NCBI RefSeq assembly: GCF_001050375.1 | Contig: NZ_KQ130494.1 | Location: forward strand, 1-64,000 | Source of the DNA: Catenovulum maritimum | Lineage (GTDB): Bacteria; Pseudomonadota; Gammaproteobacteria; Enterobacterales; Alteromonadaceae | Direction of reading: 5' to 3' | DNA length: 64,000 nucleotides | Shown: one piece after another, positions 38,687 through 48,360 of the stretch | Position numbering within the stretch: position 1 is the first letter of the stretch | Layout: each line of letters begins with the position of its first letter | The notes under the pieces: model-generated | The model's input: the letters and a program-made list of their open reading frames with translations, nothing else | What the model was told of the DNA's origin: nothing | The model's database searches: none | Translations under genes and position numbers: made by a program

Positions 38687-39265
38687 ATGCCTAAATGTTG
38701 GATAATTGCAGGCCCAAATGGCGCTGGGAAAACAACATTTGCATTAGAGTACTTAGCGAATGCTGTTAAATGTACGCATTTTATCAATGCAGATTTAATT
38801 GCTGCAGGATTATCACCGTTAGCACCAGAGCAGGAACTCATAACAGCTGGCAAACTATTATTAAAAGAAATAGAAAGCTGTATAAAAAAGGAGAAAGACT
38901 TTGCAATAGAGACAACGCTAGCAGGTAAAAATTACTTAAGACTAATTAAAAGGCTAAAAGCGCTTAATTGGGATGTCGACCTTATATATTTAGCGCTACC
39001 TAGTGTTGAAATGTCGAAAGAACGAGTTGCAGAACGTGTAAAACATGGTGGCCACAACATACCAACTGAAGCTTTAGAAAGACGTTTTAGCAAAAGCCTA
39101 AAAAACTTATTTGAAGAATATGGTGCATTGGTAGATAACACCGAGTGCTACATAAACCATGAATCATTACCCGTATTGGTTTATGAGCAGACAAAAAACG
39201 AAGTTAATGTTATAAATAGAGCATACTTCGAATTATTATATACAGGTGAAAATGATGAATATTAA
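38687..39265 (+). CDS. Zeta toxin family P-loop kinase, copy 2
   Basis: A 192-aa kinase, identical to copy 1 except for four substitutions: Val to Ala in YLANAVKC, Lys to Glu in KKEKDF, Lys to Arg in NYLRL and Asp to Asn in KALNWD. The Walker A motif (residues 9-17) and the RVKHGGHNIP segment are unchanged, so both copies may be active. The ribosome-binding site and overlapping small gene are the same. Confidence 0.85.
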   Translation: MPKCWIIAGPNGAGKTTFALEYLANAVKCTHFINADLIAAGLSPLAPEQELITAGKLLLKEIESCIKKEKDFAIETTLAGKNYLRLIKRLKALNWDVDLIYLALPSVEMSKERVAERVKHGGHNIPTEALERRFSKSLKNLFEEYGALVDNTECYINHESLPVLVYEQTKNEVNVINRAYFELLYTGENDEY

Positions 39266-39410
39266 TTTTAACGTCAAAGCCTCAGAAAAAGCTTTAGAGA
39301 TTCAAAAATCATTACAAACAGCTGTAAACAAAGAATTAGATAAAAAGAAAAAACTTGGCCAATATGCAGTTGTATGGGATGAAAAAACACAAACGATCAA
39401 GAGGATTTAA
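39252..39410 (+). CDS. 52-aa partner of the zeta-like kinase, copy 2
   Basis: Same reading frame and overlap as the copy at 33786-33944. The only difference seen is a synonymous change (GTT to GTC at codon 8). Preservation while the kinase acquired four substitutions is weak support for a functional protein. Candidate antitoxin or modulator, unproven. Confidence 0.7.
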   Translation: MMNINFNVKASEKALEIQKSLQTAVNKELDKKKKLGQYAVVWDEKTQTIKRI

Positions 39411-39444
39411 TGGCTGGCCGCACCGTTACTTGGCACTAGAATCT

Positions 39445-39472
39445 AAACTTTAACCTATCTAGGTTAAAGTTT
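39445..39472 (+). terminator. 13-bp perfect hairpin after the zeta module, copy 2
   Basis: Identical to the hairpin at 33979-34006, again just after the 52-codon gene. Confidence 0.6.
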
Positions 39473-39483
39473 AAACCAGCAAC

Positions 39484-40600
39484 CCCGTCTCGTAGGCGTG
39501 CAGCTTGCACACGCGAGACTAACCAGCAACACCTAAACCCTAGCGCAGCCAACCCAAAACACGCGAGCAAGCATCGCGCCTACAGGGTGTAAACCTCAAA
39601 CCTCGTCGCCAAACAACACAAAAACAGTAGGCGTCAAGCTTGCTGGCGCGAATACACAGTAGAACAACCAACGCAATTACCGAAAGCTGGCGCGTAAACT
39701 AACCAGCACCCCCCCCCCCGTAGGCGTCATGCTTGCGCACGCGAGAACCAACCTGCAACACCCAAACCCTAGCGCAGCTAACGCCAAAACACGCGAGCAA
39801 GCATCGCGCCTACAGGGTGAAAAAATTCAAGCACGGCTGTTCGGTATTTGAATAATATAAAACCAACAACACAAAAACAGTAGGTCGGATAAGCCTAAGC
39901 GCATCCGACAATAAACAACACCCAAACCCTAGCGCAGCCAACCCAAAACAACCAAACAACCCCGCCCCCGTAGGCGTGCAGCTTGCGCACGCGAGACTAA
40001 CCTGCAACACCTAAACCCTAGCGCAGCCAACCCAAAACACGCGAGCAAGCATCGCGCCTACAGGGTGTAAACCACAAACCTCGTCGCCAAACAACCCCGT
40101 CTCGTAGGCGTGCAGCTTGCGCACGCGAGACTAACCAGCAACACCCAAACCCTAGCGCAGCTAACGCCAAAACACGCGAGCAAGCATCGCGCCTACAGGG
40201 TGAAAAAATTCAAGCACGGCTGTTCGGTATTTGAATAATATAAAACCAACAACATAAAAACAGTAGGTCGGATAAGCCTAAGCGCATCCGACAATAAACA
40301 ACACCCAAACCCTAGCGCAGCCAACCCAAAACAACCAAACAACCCCGCCCCCCGTAGGCGTGCAGCTTGCGCACGCGAAATACACAGTAGAACAACCAAC
40401 GCAATTACTGAAAATTGGCGCGAAAACCAACCAGCAACCCCATCCCCCGTAGGCGTCATGCTTGCTGGCGCGAAAACCAGCAACACACAAACTCCAACGC
40501 AGCAACACCAAACCACCAACCAACACAAAAACAGTAGGCGTGCAGCTTGCGCACGCGAAAACCAACCTGCAACGCCCAAACACCAGCGCAGCCAACTCCA
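39484..40600. repeat. REP-like cluster with an internal 240-bp direct repeat and a C11 tract
   Basis: At least ten REP-like elements occur, mainly GTAGGCGTGC palindromes (about 39493, 39971, 40104, 40355, 40533) and inverted CGCGAGC...GCGCCTAC forms, plus two E. coli-like REPs (39880-39910 and 40263-40292). The block 39756-39996 recurs at 40139-40379. A run of 11 C lies at 39709-39719. No gene is supported. Confidence 0.88.
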
Positions 40601-40886
40601 AAATAACCAACCACCTAACATCCCATGTTTAATAATGTCAAATGGTTCATCTAGGGCGTAAAACCGCAACCTAACTAGCTAAATCCCAAAATATGCAAAA
40701 ATAAAAACTTAAATAACAACCCTCAAATTAATAAAAGGCTTACTTGCAACCTAGATCACAAAAAATAACTCGCAACTTGCCATAAATTTGATATATTATC
40801 GCGCTATAAATATCTGGGTAAATCAAACTCCAGATTATAAGCAAATTGTAATATTTGTATCGCATTTGAAAAGGGAACGTTAATAA
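40601..40886 (+). other. AT-rich region before the polysaccharide locus
   Basis: These 286 bases after the last REP element contain no gene. AT-rich hexamers (TATATT 40792, TATAAA 40805) may include the promoter, but no -35/-10 pair with proper spacing was found and no ops (RfaH) element is seen. AAGGGAACG precedes the next gene. Confidence 0.4.
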
Positions 40887-43643
40887 ATGAAGCGAGTCAT
40901 GCTTTTACTCCTCACGAGTATCTTACTTAATCAGCAAGCCCAAGCTGTCACACCTTCGCAGGAACAAATATCCCAGTTCAAACAACTACCCAAAGCGCAA
41001 CAACAAGCACTTGCGACACAATATGGCGTAAACCTAAGCGAATTAAATCAAAACGTAAACAGCGAAAAAGTAACTAACCCACAAGTAGTAAGCTCACGCT
41101 CGGTAGACGACGCAGTAGTTACCGAGGTAGACAAAGGCCTAAGCAGCGCAACTGGCATGCAGTCAGATGGAGATGCCAAAAAAGAAGGCAAAAAAGCCCG
41201 CGTATTAAAACCATTTGGTTACGAACTATTTGCTGGTAGCCCATCTACCTTTGCGCCAGCAACCGACGTACCAGTACCAAGCGAATACGTATTAGGCCCA
41301 GGCGACACAGTAAAAGTACAACTATTTGGTAAAGAATATAAAAACTACGAACTAGCAGTAGACCGCAACGGCACAATAACCATGCCCGAAACCGGCCCAA
41401 TGCAAGTAGTAGGCATGAGCTTTTCAGAATTTAAAAGTTTTATAAACGAGCAAATAGACCAAAAAGTAATAGGCGCAAAAGCCAACGTAACCATGGGTGA
41501 GCTACGCTCAATTCGCATATTTATATTAGGCGAAGCATACAAACCAGGTGCCTACACAGTTAGCAGCTTATCAAGCATAACCCATGCATTATTTGTGTCG
41601 GGCGGTATAACTGAGGTTGGCTCATTACGTAACATACAACTAAAACGCAAAGGCCGCGTAGTAACTACATTTGACCTATACGACCTACTATTAAAAGGCG
41701 ATACATCAAACGACACCAACCTATTACCAGGCGATGTAGTATTTATACCACCAGTAGGCGAAACAGTCGGGATAGATGGCGAAGTAAAGCGCCCAGCAAT
41801 ATACGAGCTAAAACAAACCACCACAGCCCAGCAACTAATTAATTTAGCAGGTGGTTTATTAACAACAGCCTACCCAAATGCATCTAAAGTAGAAAGGCTA
41901 CGCTCAGACGGTACCCGCACAGTGGTTGATTTAGACCTATCAAAAAGCAAAAACAAAAAAATTCAATTGCAATCAGGCGATATACTACGCGTATACTCAG
42001 TGCTTGATGAAATGGAAAACATAGTTAAGTTAGAAGGCCACGTACACCGCCCAGGCACATTTGCGTTTGAAACGGGCCTAAAATTAATAGACGTAATCCC
42101 CAGTATTACCGAACTAAAAGCCAACCCAGATTTAGAATACGGCATTATAGTGCGCGAAGAACCCAACATTCGTACATTGTCGGCCATACATTTCTCGTTA
42201 AAACAAGCGCTAACACAGCCAGAATCGAACGCAAATGTTGAATTGGCCCCACGCGACAAAATATACGTATTTGCGGCTGATCAAAGCCGTCAACTAAACG
42301 GCTTACTAAACCGCTTAAGGGCCCAAGCACGTTTAGACGAACCAGCCAAAACAGTTGACATAACCGGCCATGTACGTTACGCAGGTGAATACCCATTAAC
42401 CGCCAACATGCAAGTACAAGACCTAGTAAAAGCCGCGTACGACCTTAAACTAGAAACCGATTTAGACTACGCCTTACTAAAGCGTAGAGACTTTGCAAAA
42501 AACATAACCGAATTTGATGTTATAAAACTAAACAATGCACAAGATTTAAGTAAAACACTGCAACCACAAGACAAGTTGTACGTGTTTTCAATAAACGGTA
42601 AACGCGACAGCATGTTTGCCGACTTAATAGCTGAAATTAAAAGCCAAACCAACAAACAAAACCAACAAAAATTGGTAAGCATAAATGGCCAAGTACGTTT
42701 TCCGGGTACATACCCACTAGCTGAAAACATGGCACTAGCCGACTTAATAGCAGCCGCAGGTGGCTTTACTGAATCAAGCTACATGATTACAGCAAACTTG
42801 AGCCGCTTTAAAACCAATTTAACGGATAGCTCAGAGTTTGAAATTATGCCAATAAGCATGGACGAGCAAAGCTTAAAAACAACAAAATTAGAGCCGCGCG
42901 ATACTATTTCTATTCAAACAATACCAGAGTGGCGCGACCACGAAACGGTAACCTTAATGGGCGAATTTAAATTTCCTGGCACTTATGCAATTAATAAAGG
43001 TGAAACCTTAGCACAGCTTATAGAGCGAGCTGGCGGTTTTAGTGACAAAGCCTTTGTCGATGCAAGCATATTTACCCGCAGCTATTTAAAAGAAAAAGAA
43101 CAAGTATTATTGAACGATGCCGAGCGTAAATTGCGCCGCGAGCTTGTTTCTAGCCAAATAAACGCAGGTGATTCGCAAAATGCAGAAACTGTATTGGCAC
43201 TGCTATCGCAGCTAGAAGCCACTAAAGCCTCTGGCAGAATGATAATTAATAAACAACAAATGCTAGATTTTACAACATCGGTAAAACTGCGTGACGGCGA
43301 CACATTAATAGTGCCGCAAATAAACCAAGCTGTATCTATTATTGGTGAGGTATATGCACCAACAGCCCAAGTACATAACAACGGCTGGAGCCTAGACGAC
43401 TACATAGACGCAGCAGGCGGCTTTAACCAACTAGCCGAAAGCAGTGACGTATATATAATAAAAGCAAATGGCCGAGTAGTTTCTAATACGGGGTGGTTTG
43501 GCTTTGATACAAGCATAGCGCCAGGCGACACTATAGTTGTACCAACAAATGTAGACCCAATACCAGCGCTAACAATATGGAAAGAAGTAACCAGTATTAT
43601 TTATCAGTCAACTGTAGCGGTTGCCGCCGTAGCAGCCTTATAA
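40887..43643 (+). CDS. SLBB-domain polysaccharide export protein (Wza-like)
   Basis: A 918-aa exported protein with a signal peptide (about 1-20, cleavage after AQA). A Poly_export domain follows (PSEYVLGPGDTVKVQLFG, about 131-205). Then come at least five SLBB-type repeats, recognisable from GEVKRPAIYEL, GHVHRPGTFAFE, GHVRYAGEYPL, GQVRFPGTYPL and GEFKFPGTYAI. It is much longer than Wza (about 380 aa) because of the extra SLBB units. It probably forms the outer-membrane or periplasmic export channel. It opens the locus and precedes the Wzz-like gene by 17 bp. Confidence 0.92.
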   Translation: MKRVMLLLLTSILLNQQAQAVTPSQEQISQFKQLPKAQQQALATQYGVNLSELNQNVNSEKVTNPQVVSSRSVDDAVVTEVDKGLSSATGMQSDGDAKKEGKKARVLKPFGYELFAGSPSTFAPATDVPVPSEYVLGPGDTVKVQLFGKEYKNYELAVDRNGTITMPETGPMQVVGMSFSEFKSFINEQIDQKVIGAKANVTMGELRSIRIFILGEAYKPGAYTVSSLSSITHALFVSGGITEVGSLRNIQLKRKGRVVTTFDLYDLLLKGDTSNDTNLLPGDVVFIPPVGETVGIDGEVKRPAIYELKQTTTAQQLINLAGGLLTTAYPNASKVERLRSDGTRTVVDLDLSKSKNKKIQLQSGDILRVYSVLDEMENIVKLEGHVHRPGTFAFETGLKLIDVIPSITELKANPDLEYGIIVREEPNIRTLSAIHFSLKQALTQPESNANVELAPRDKIYVFAADQSRQLNGLLNRLRAQARLDEPAKTVDITGHVRYAGEYPLTANMQVQDLVKAAYDLKLETDLDYALLKRRDFAKNITEFDVIKLNNAQDLSKTLQPQDKLYVFSINGKRDSMFADLIAEIKSQTNKQNQQKLVSINGQVRFPGTYPLAENMALADLIAAAGGFTESSYMITANLSRFKTNLTDSSEFEIMPISMDEQSLKTTKLEPRDTISIQTIPEWRDHETVTLMGEFKFPGTYAINKGETLAQLIERAGGFSDKAFVDASIFTRSYLKEKEQVLLNDAERKLRRELVSSQINAGDSQNAETVLALLSQLEATKASGRMIINKQQMLDFTTSVKLRDGDTLIVPQINQAVSIIGEVYAPTAQVHNNGWSLDDYIDAAGGFNQLAESSDVYIIKANGRVVSNTGWFGFDTSIAPGDTIVVPTNVDPIPALTIWKEVTSIIYQSTVAVAAVAAL

Positions 43644-43660
43644 GTGAGTGGTAAATAACT

Positions 43661-44662
43661 ATGGATAAAGAATTAGAATACCGCCTAGCACGTATAGAAG
43701 ACAAACTAACAAGCCAAATGGCGAATGGCATAGATAGCGACTTTGCCTACCAAAGTGCGGATGACGAAATTGATTTGCGCGAACTCTGGAGCATAATTTG
43801 GGCGGGGCGTATAAAAATAATCGCCATTACCGCAATATTTGCTATTGCATCAGTAATATATGCGCTCTCGCTACCGAATATGTATAAATCGGAAATGATA
43901 TTGGCACCAGCTCAAACCGATAATAAAGGCGGCATGGGCGCGCTGGCTGCGCAGTATGGCGGCTTGGCTGCTATGGCGGGTATTAATCTAGGTGGTGGCG
44001 ATAACAGCAGAATAGACCAAGCGGTTGAATTAATGAAAAGCTGGCCGTTTTTAGAGGCGTTTTGGCAACAACATAATTTAAAGCCACAAATTATGGCGGT
44101 AAAAGGTTGGGATAAAAAAAATAATAGGCTAATTTATGACACCGATATTTACAACCCCGAAACTAAAGCATGGGCTATGGAAGTCGATGAAGGTGAAGAG
44201 CCAGAGCCTACCAGCTACGAAACGTATAAAGAACTTAGCAAAATGCTGAGTATATCGCACGATGCTAAAAGTGGCATGCTAACTATAGCAATAGAGCATT
44301 ATTCACCACCAATTGCTTTTAAATGGGTAGGATTGTTAAAAGAAGAAATTAATAGCTTTTATCAACAACAAGATATGCAGGAAGCCCACAAAAATATTAA
44401 TTATTTGAAAGCTAAAATAGCTGAAACCAACATTACCGAAATGCAATCTGTTTTTTACAACATGATAGAAAGCCAAACTAAAACCCTTATGCTAGCCGAG
44501 GTTAGCGAACAATATTTGATCAAAACTATTGTGCCAGCCAAAGTGCCTGAAAAAAAATCAAAGCCTAAGCGTGCATTGTTTTGTGTATTAGGGGTAATGT
44601 TAGGCGGCATGTTTAGTATAGCTTTTGTGCTTGTTCGTCACTTTGTGAAAAATATAGAGTAG
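43661..44662 (+). CDS. Wzz-family chain-length determinant / co-polymerase
   Basis: A 333-aa inner-membrane protein. An N-terminal cytosolic segment leads to a first membrane helix (about 51-70, [20 protein letters not shown]), a large periplasmic helical domain, and a second helix (about 306-326, [20 protein letters not shown]). The topology is that of Wzz/PCP-1 proteins that set polymer length; there is no cytosolic kinase domain as in Wzc. It is 8 bp before wecB. Confidence 0.9.
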   Translation: MDKELEYRLARIEDKLTSQMANGIDSDFAYQSADDEIDLRELWSIIWAGRIKIIAITAIFAIASVIYALSLPNMYKSEMILAPAQTDNKGGMGALAAQYGGLAAMAGINLGGGDNSRIDQAVELMKSWPFLEAFWQQHNLKPQIMAVKGWDKKNNRLIYDTDIYNPETKAWAMEVDEGEEPEPTSYETYKELSKMLSISHDAKSGMLTIAIEHYSPPIAFKWVGLLKEEINSFYQQQDMQEAHKNINYLKAKIAETNITEMQSVFYNMIESQTKTLMLAEVSEQYLIKTIVPAKVPEKKSKPKRALFCVLGVMLGGMFSIAFVLVRHFVKNIE

Positions 44663-44669
44663 TAAATTA

Positions 44670-45788
44670 ATGAAAGTATTAACAGTATTTGGTACACGGC
44701 CTGAAGCGATAAAAATGGCGCCACTTGTTCATGCTTTATCAGGTGATAAACGTTTTGAAGCAAAAGTATGTGTAACGGCTCAACATCGCGAAATGCTTGA
44801 TCAAGTGCTAGAGCTATTTAATATAACGCCAGATTACGATTTGAATTTAATGAAAGCAGGCCAAACCTTGCCAGAAGTTACTAGCCGTATCTTGTTAGAA
44901 CTAACCCCAGTGTTAAAGGAGTTTAAGCCTGATGTCGTACTTGTTCATGGCGATACCGCAACTACCTTTGCTACTAGCTTAGCCGCTTATTATGAGCAAA
45001 TTGCGGTAGGACATGTCGAAGCTGGTTTACGCACTGGTAATATTTATTCACCATGGCCGGAAGAGGCAAACCGGAAATTGACGGGCGCTTTAACCAAATT
45101 TCACTTTGCGCCAACGGATACCTCAAGAGCTAACCTTCTAAAAGAAAACTACTCTCCTGACAATATATATATAACGGGTAATACGGTTATAGATGCGTTG
45201 TTACTTGTTAAACAACAAATAGAAACAAATCAAGAATTAAGTAAGCAATTAGCTGCACAGTTTCCAATGTTAGACGCTGACAAAAAATTAATTCTAGTCA
45301 CAGGGCATAGGCGAGAAAGCTTTGGTGGCGGTTTTGAACGTATTTGTCAAGCGTTAGCACAAACAGCTAAAGCCCATCCAGATTGCCAAATATTATACCC
45401 AGTACATTTAAACCCTAATGTGCAAGAGCCGGTAAAACGTATTTTATCGGGCGTTAATAACGTGCATTTAATAGAGCCTCAACAATATTTGCCATTTGTA
45501 TACCTAATGAATCAAGCGCATATTATTTTAACTGACTCAGGTGGTATTCAAGAAGAGGCTCCATCGTTGGGTAAACCTGTATTAGTTATGCGTGAAACCA
45601 CAGAAAGGCCAGAAGCTGTAGAAGCGGGGACCGTCAAATTGGTTGGCACAGATGTCGACTTGATAGTCAGCGAAGTAACGAAGCTATTAGAAAATGAAAA
45701 ATATTACAATGAAATGAGCTTTGCCCATAACCCGTATGGCGATGGTAAAGCTTGCGTAAAAATATTAGACGCTTTAGCTGCTGGTTAA
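44670..45788 (+). CDS. wecB: UDP-N-acetylglucosamine 2-epimerase (non-hydrolysing)
   Basis: WecB (372 aa; E. coli 376) interconverts UDP-GlcNAc and UDP-ManNAc. The family motifs [45 protein letters not shown] and [19 protein letters not shown] are complete. It supplies WecC, encoded downstream across a 102-bp gap containing a repeat hairpin. Confidence 0.95.
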   Translation: MKVLTVFGTRPEAIKMAPLVHALSGDKRFEAKVCVTAQHREMLDQVLELFNITPDYDLNLMKAGQTLPEVTSRILLELTPVLKEFKPDVVLVHGDTATTFATSLAAYYEQIAVGHVEAGLRTGNIYSPWPEEANRKLTGALTKFHFAPTDTSRANLLKENYSPDNIYITGNTVIDALLLVKQQIETNQELSKQLAAQFPMLDADKKLILVTGHRRESFGGGFERICQALAQTAKAHPDCQILYPVHLNPNVQEPVKRILSGVNNVHLIEPQQYLPFVYLMNQAHIILTDSGGIQEEAPSLGKPVLVMRETTERPEAVEAGTVKLVGTDVDLIVSEVTKLLENEKYYNEMSFAHNPYGDGKACVKILDALAAG

Positions 45789-45849
45789 ATTATATTTTGT
45801 GAGACGGGAATTTCGTTGAAACGCACAACACTGAATAAATAAGAACGTC

Positions 45850-45869
45850 ATTCCCGCGCAGGCGGGAAT
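45850..45869. repeat. Short palindromic repeat between wecB and wecC
   Basis: ATTCCCGC (45850-45857) and GCGGGAAT (45862-45869) enclose GCAG. This sort of ATTCCCGC palindrome is a common dispersed repeat in marine gammaproteobacteria from memory. A related ACGGGAATTTCG lies at 45812. An A-run follows at 45874-45881. Confidence 0.6.
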
Positions 45870-45890
45870 CTCAAAAAAAACAGGATTTAT

Positions 45891-47159
45891 ATGTCATTCG
45901 AAACCATATCAGTAATAGGTTTAGGCTATATTGGCCTACCAACTGCCGCGATGTTTGCATCTCGCAAGAAAAAAGTAATTGGTGTAGACGTTAATCAACA
46001 CGCAGTTGACACCATTAATAAAGGTGAAATTCATATTGTTGAGCCAGACTTAGATATGATAGTTCACGCTGCGGTAACAGAAGGCTACTTAAAAGCGGTT
46101 ACCACGCCAGAACCAGCCGAAGCATTTTTAATTGCCGTGCCAACGCCATTTTTACCTACTGAAAACGAAGGTGATATTCCTGCCCCTGATTTAAAGTATA
46201 TTCAAGCAGCAGCACAAGCTATAGCGCCAGTGTTGAAAAAGGGTGACCTTGTTATTCTTGAATCAACTTCCCCCGTTGGTGCAACTGAGCAAATGGCCGA
46301 GTGGCTTGCACAAGCTAGAGCAGATTTAAGTTTTCCGCAACAAGCGGGTGAGCAGTCAGACATTCGAGTGGCCCATTGTCCAGAACGAGTTTTACCAGGG
46401 CATGTAGTGCGTGAATTAGTTGAAAATGACCGTGTAATAGGTGGTATGACTTCTCTGTGCTCTGAAAAAGCAATCGAGTTATACAAAACTTTTGTGCAAG
46501 GTGAATGTGTTACAACTAATGCCCGCACTGCTGAAATGACTAAGTTAACTGAAAACTCGTGCAGAGATGTACAAATCGCCTTTGCAAATGAACTTTCCAT
46601 TATTTGTGACAAGTTAGACATTAACGTGTGGGAGCTTATTTCTCTGGCTAACCGCCACCCACGTATTAATATTTTGCAACCTGGCCCTGGTGTTGGTGGC
46701 CACTGTATAGCGGTAGATCCTTGGTTTATTGTTTCAAAAACACCAGAGCAAGCGCAATTAATTCATACAGCCCGTAAAGTAAATGATGCTAAGCCTGAAT
46801 GGGTGATAAACCAAGTTAAATTAGCTGTAGCGGATTTTTTACAATCAAACCCAAACAAAACAGCAATAGATGTAACTATATCTTGTTATGGTTTAGCGTT
46901 TAAACCAGACATAGATGATTTGCGAGAAAGTCCAGCATTAGTTATTACGCAAAAAGTGGCGGAGTTCCACAATGGCAGTGTTCTTGCGGTAGAGCCAAAT
47001 GTACAATCGCTCCCAACTAATTTAAAAAATATAAAACTTGTAGATTTAGAAAATGCTTTAATTACGGCTGATATTCATGTTTTGTTAGTTGACCATCAAG
47101 AATTTAGATCTAAGACCCTAAGTTTACCGTATTTGGTTGACACAAAAGGAGTATGGTAA
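45891..47159 (+). CDS. wecC: UDP-N-acetyl-D-mannosamine dehydrogenase
   Basis: WecC (422 aa) oxidises UDP-ManNAc to UDP-ManNAcA using NAD. The N-terminal Rossmann motif GLGYIGLPTAAMFA (residues 10-23), the middle domain with TENSCRDVQIAFANELS, and the GPGVGGHCIAVDPWF segment typical of the UDP-sugar dehydrogenase active site are present. With WecB it provides ManNAcA for the surface polymer. Its stop overlaps the legB start (TAATG). Confidence 0.95.
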   Translation: MSFETISVIGLGYIGLPTAAMFASRKKKVIGVDVNQHAVDTINKGEIHIVEPDLDMIVHAAVTEGYLKAVTTPEPAEAFLIAVPTPFLPTENEGDIPAPDLKYIQAAAQAIAPVLKKGDLVILESTSPVGATEQMAEWLAQARADLSFPQQAGEQSDIRVAHCPERVLPGHVVRELVENDRVIGGMTSLCSEKAIELYKTFVQGECVTTNARTAEMTKLTENSCRDVQIAFANELSIICDKLDINVWELISLANRHPRINILQPGPGVGGHCIAVDPWFIVSKTPEQAQLIHTARKVNDAKPEWVINQVKLAVADFLQSNPNKTAIDVTISCYGLAFKPDIDDLRESPALVITQKVAEFHNGSVLAVEPNVQSLPTNLKNIKLVDLENALITADIHVLLVDHQEFRSKTLSLPYLVDTKGVW

Positions 47160-48349
47160 TGAAACCTATTTTGCCATTAATAGGCCGTAATGAAGCGTTA
47201 TTTAAGCAAGACATTGCTAACAATGAAACTAAATTGTTGGACGTTGTATCTAAATCAAAGTTTTTAATTTTAGGTGGAGCGGGCTCGATTGGCCAAGCAG
47301 TAACGAAAGAAATATTTAAACGTAATCCTGAAAAACTCCATGTTGTCGATATTAATGAAAATAATATGGTTGAATTAGTTCGAGACATTCGAAGTTCGTT
47401 TGGTTATATAAATGGTGACTTTCAAACATTTGCTTTAGATATTGGTTCTGTTGAATATGACGCTTTCATAAATGCTGATGGCGAATATGACTACGTACTT
47501 AATCTATCGGCATTAAAACATGTTCGAAGTGAAAAAGATCCTTTCACTTTGATGCGCATGATTGACGTTAATATCTTCAATACCGAAAAAACCATGAAGC
47601 AAGCTGCTGAAAATGGCTCAAAAAAATATTTTTGTGTTTCAACTGATAAAGCGGCAAACCCTGTAAATATGATGGGTGCCTCAAAACGGATAATGGAAAT
47701 GTTTTTAATGCGCCGTAGTGCTGATATTGCTATTTCTACAGCGCGGTTTGCAAATGTTGCATTTTCTGATGGCTCACTATTACATGGCTTTAACCAGCGT
47801 ATTCAAAAACAGCAGCCGATTGTTGCCCCTCGTGATATCAAACGTTATTTTGTTACACCGCAGGAGTCTGGCGAACTTTGTTTGATGTCGTGTATATTCG
47901 GTGAAAACCGTGACATATTTTTTCCAAAATTGAGTGAAGCACTGCACTTAATTACTTTTGCTGATATTGCTGTTAAACATTTAGAAAGTTTAGGCTATGA
48001 ACCTTATCTATGCAGTACAGAAGGAGAAGCTAGGCAGTTAGCCCGTTCATTACCGAAACAAGGTAAATGGCCATGCCTCTTTACCGATAGTGACACTACA
48101 GGTGAAAAAGATTTTGAAGAGTTTTTTACTGATAATGAAACATTAGATATGAAACGTTTTGAAAATTTAGGTGTTATTAAAAATGAACCTATGTTTGATG
48201 CGGAATTAGTTAGTGAATTTGAAGAAAAAATTGCGACATTAAAGCAAGATAAAGCTTGGACTAAAGAACAATTAGTGCAACTTTTCTTTAAAATGCTCCC
48301 TGATTTCGGCCATAAAGAAACTGGTAAATACTTAGATAGTAAAATGTAA
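47159..48349 (+). CDS. legB: NDP-GlcNAc 4,6-dehydratase, LegB type
   Basis: A 396-aa dehydratase of the FlaA1/PseB/LegB group. The NAD-binding GGAGSIG (39-45), STDKAANP (161-168) and MMGASKR are present. In the last, Met172 takes the place of the usual catalytic Tyr before Lys176, as in other FlaA1-like enzymes. It forms the 4-keto-6-deoxy sugar that starts legionaminic-type synthesis. Of ATG 47153 and ATG 47159, the second is chosen because AGGAG (47147-47151) is 7 bp from it. Confidence 0.88.
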   Translation: MKPILPLIGRNEALFKQDIANNETKLLDVVSKSKFLILGGAGSIGQAVTKEIFKRNPEKLHVVDINENNMVELVRDIRSSFGYINGDFQTFALDIGSVEYDAFINADGEYDYVLNLSALKHVRSEKDPFTLMRMIDVNIFNTEKTMKQAAENGSKKYFCVSTDKAANPVNMMGASKRIMEMFLMRRSADIAISTARFANVAFSDGSLLHGFNQRIQKQQPIVAPRDIKRYFVTPQESGELCLMSCIFGENRDIFFPKLSEALHLITFADIAVKHLESLGYEPYLCSTEGEARQLARSLPKQGKWPCLFTDSDTTGEKDFEEFFTDNETLDMKRFENLGVIKNEPMFDAELVSEFEEKIATLKQDKAWTKEQLVQLFFKMLPDFGHKETGKYLDSKM

Positions 48350-48360
48350 GGTTAGTCATA

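Larger units (their letters stand above)
38532..39483 (+). repeat. 952-bp direct repeat, copy 2 (zeta-like kinase module)
   Basis: Matches 33066-34017 at more than 99%. The left junction with REP-like sequence is GCAATTACCGAAAGCTGGG in both copies, but the sequence before it differs, consistent with the copy having been moved by recombination within REP elements. Confidence 0.93.

Noticed and set aside
31500-40600. Integron cassette array with attC sites between the toxin modules
   Set aside because: No integrase is seen. The palindromes have GTAG feet and REP structure rather than RYYYAAC/GTTRRRY sites, they occur in several copies per gap and in both orientations, and one gene is inverted.
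40601-40886. ops/RfaH element before the polysaccharide locus
   Set aside because: No GGCGGTAGC-like sequence was found in the region.
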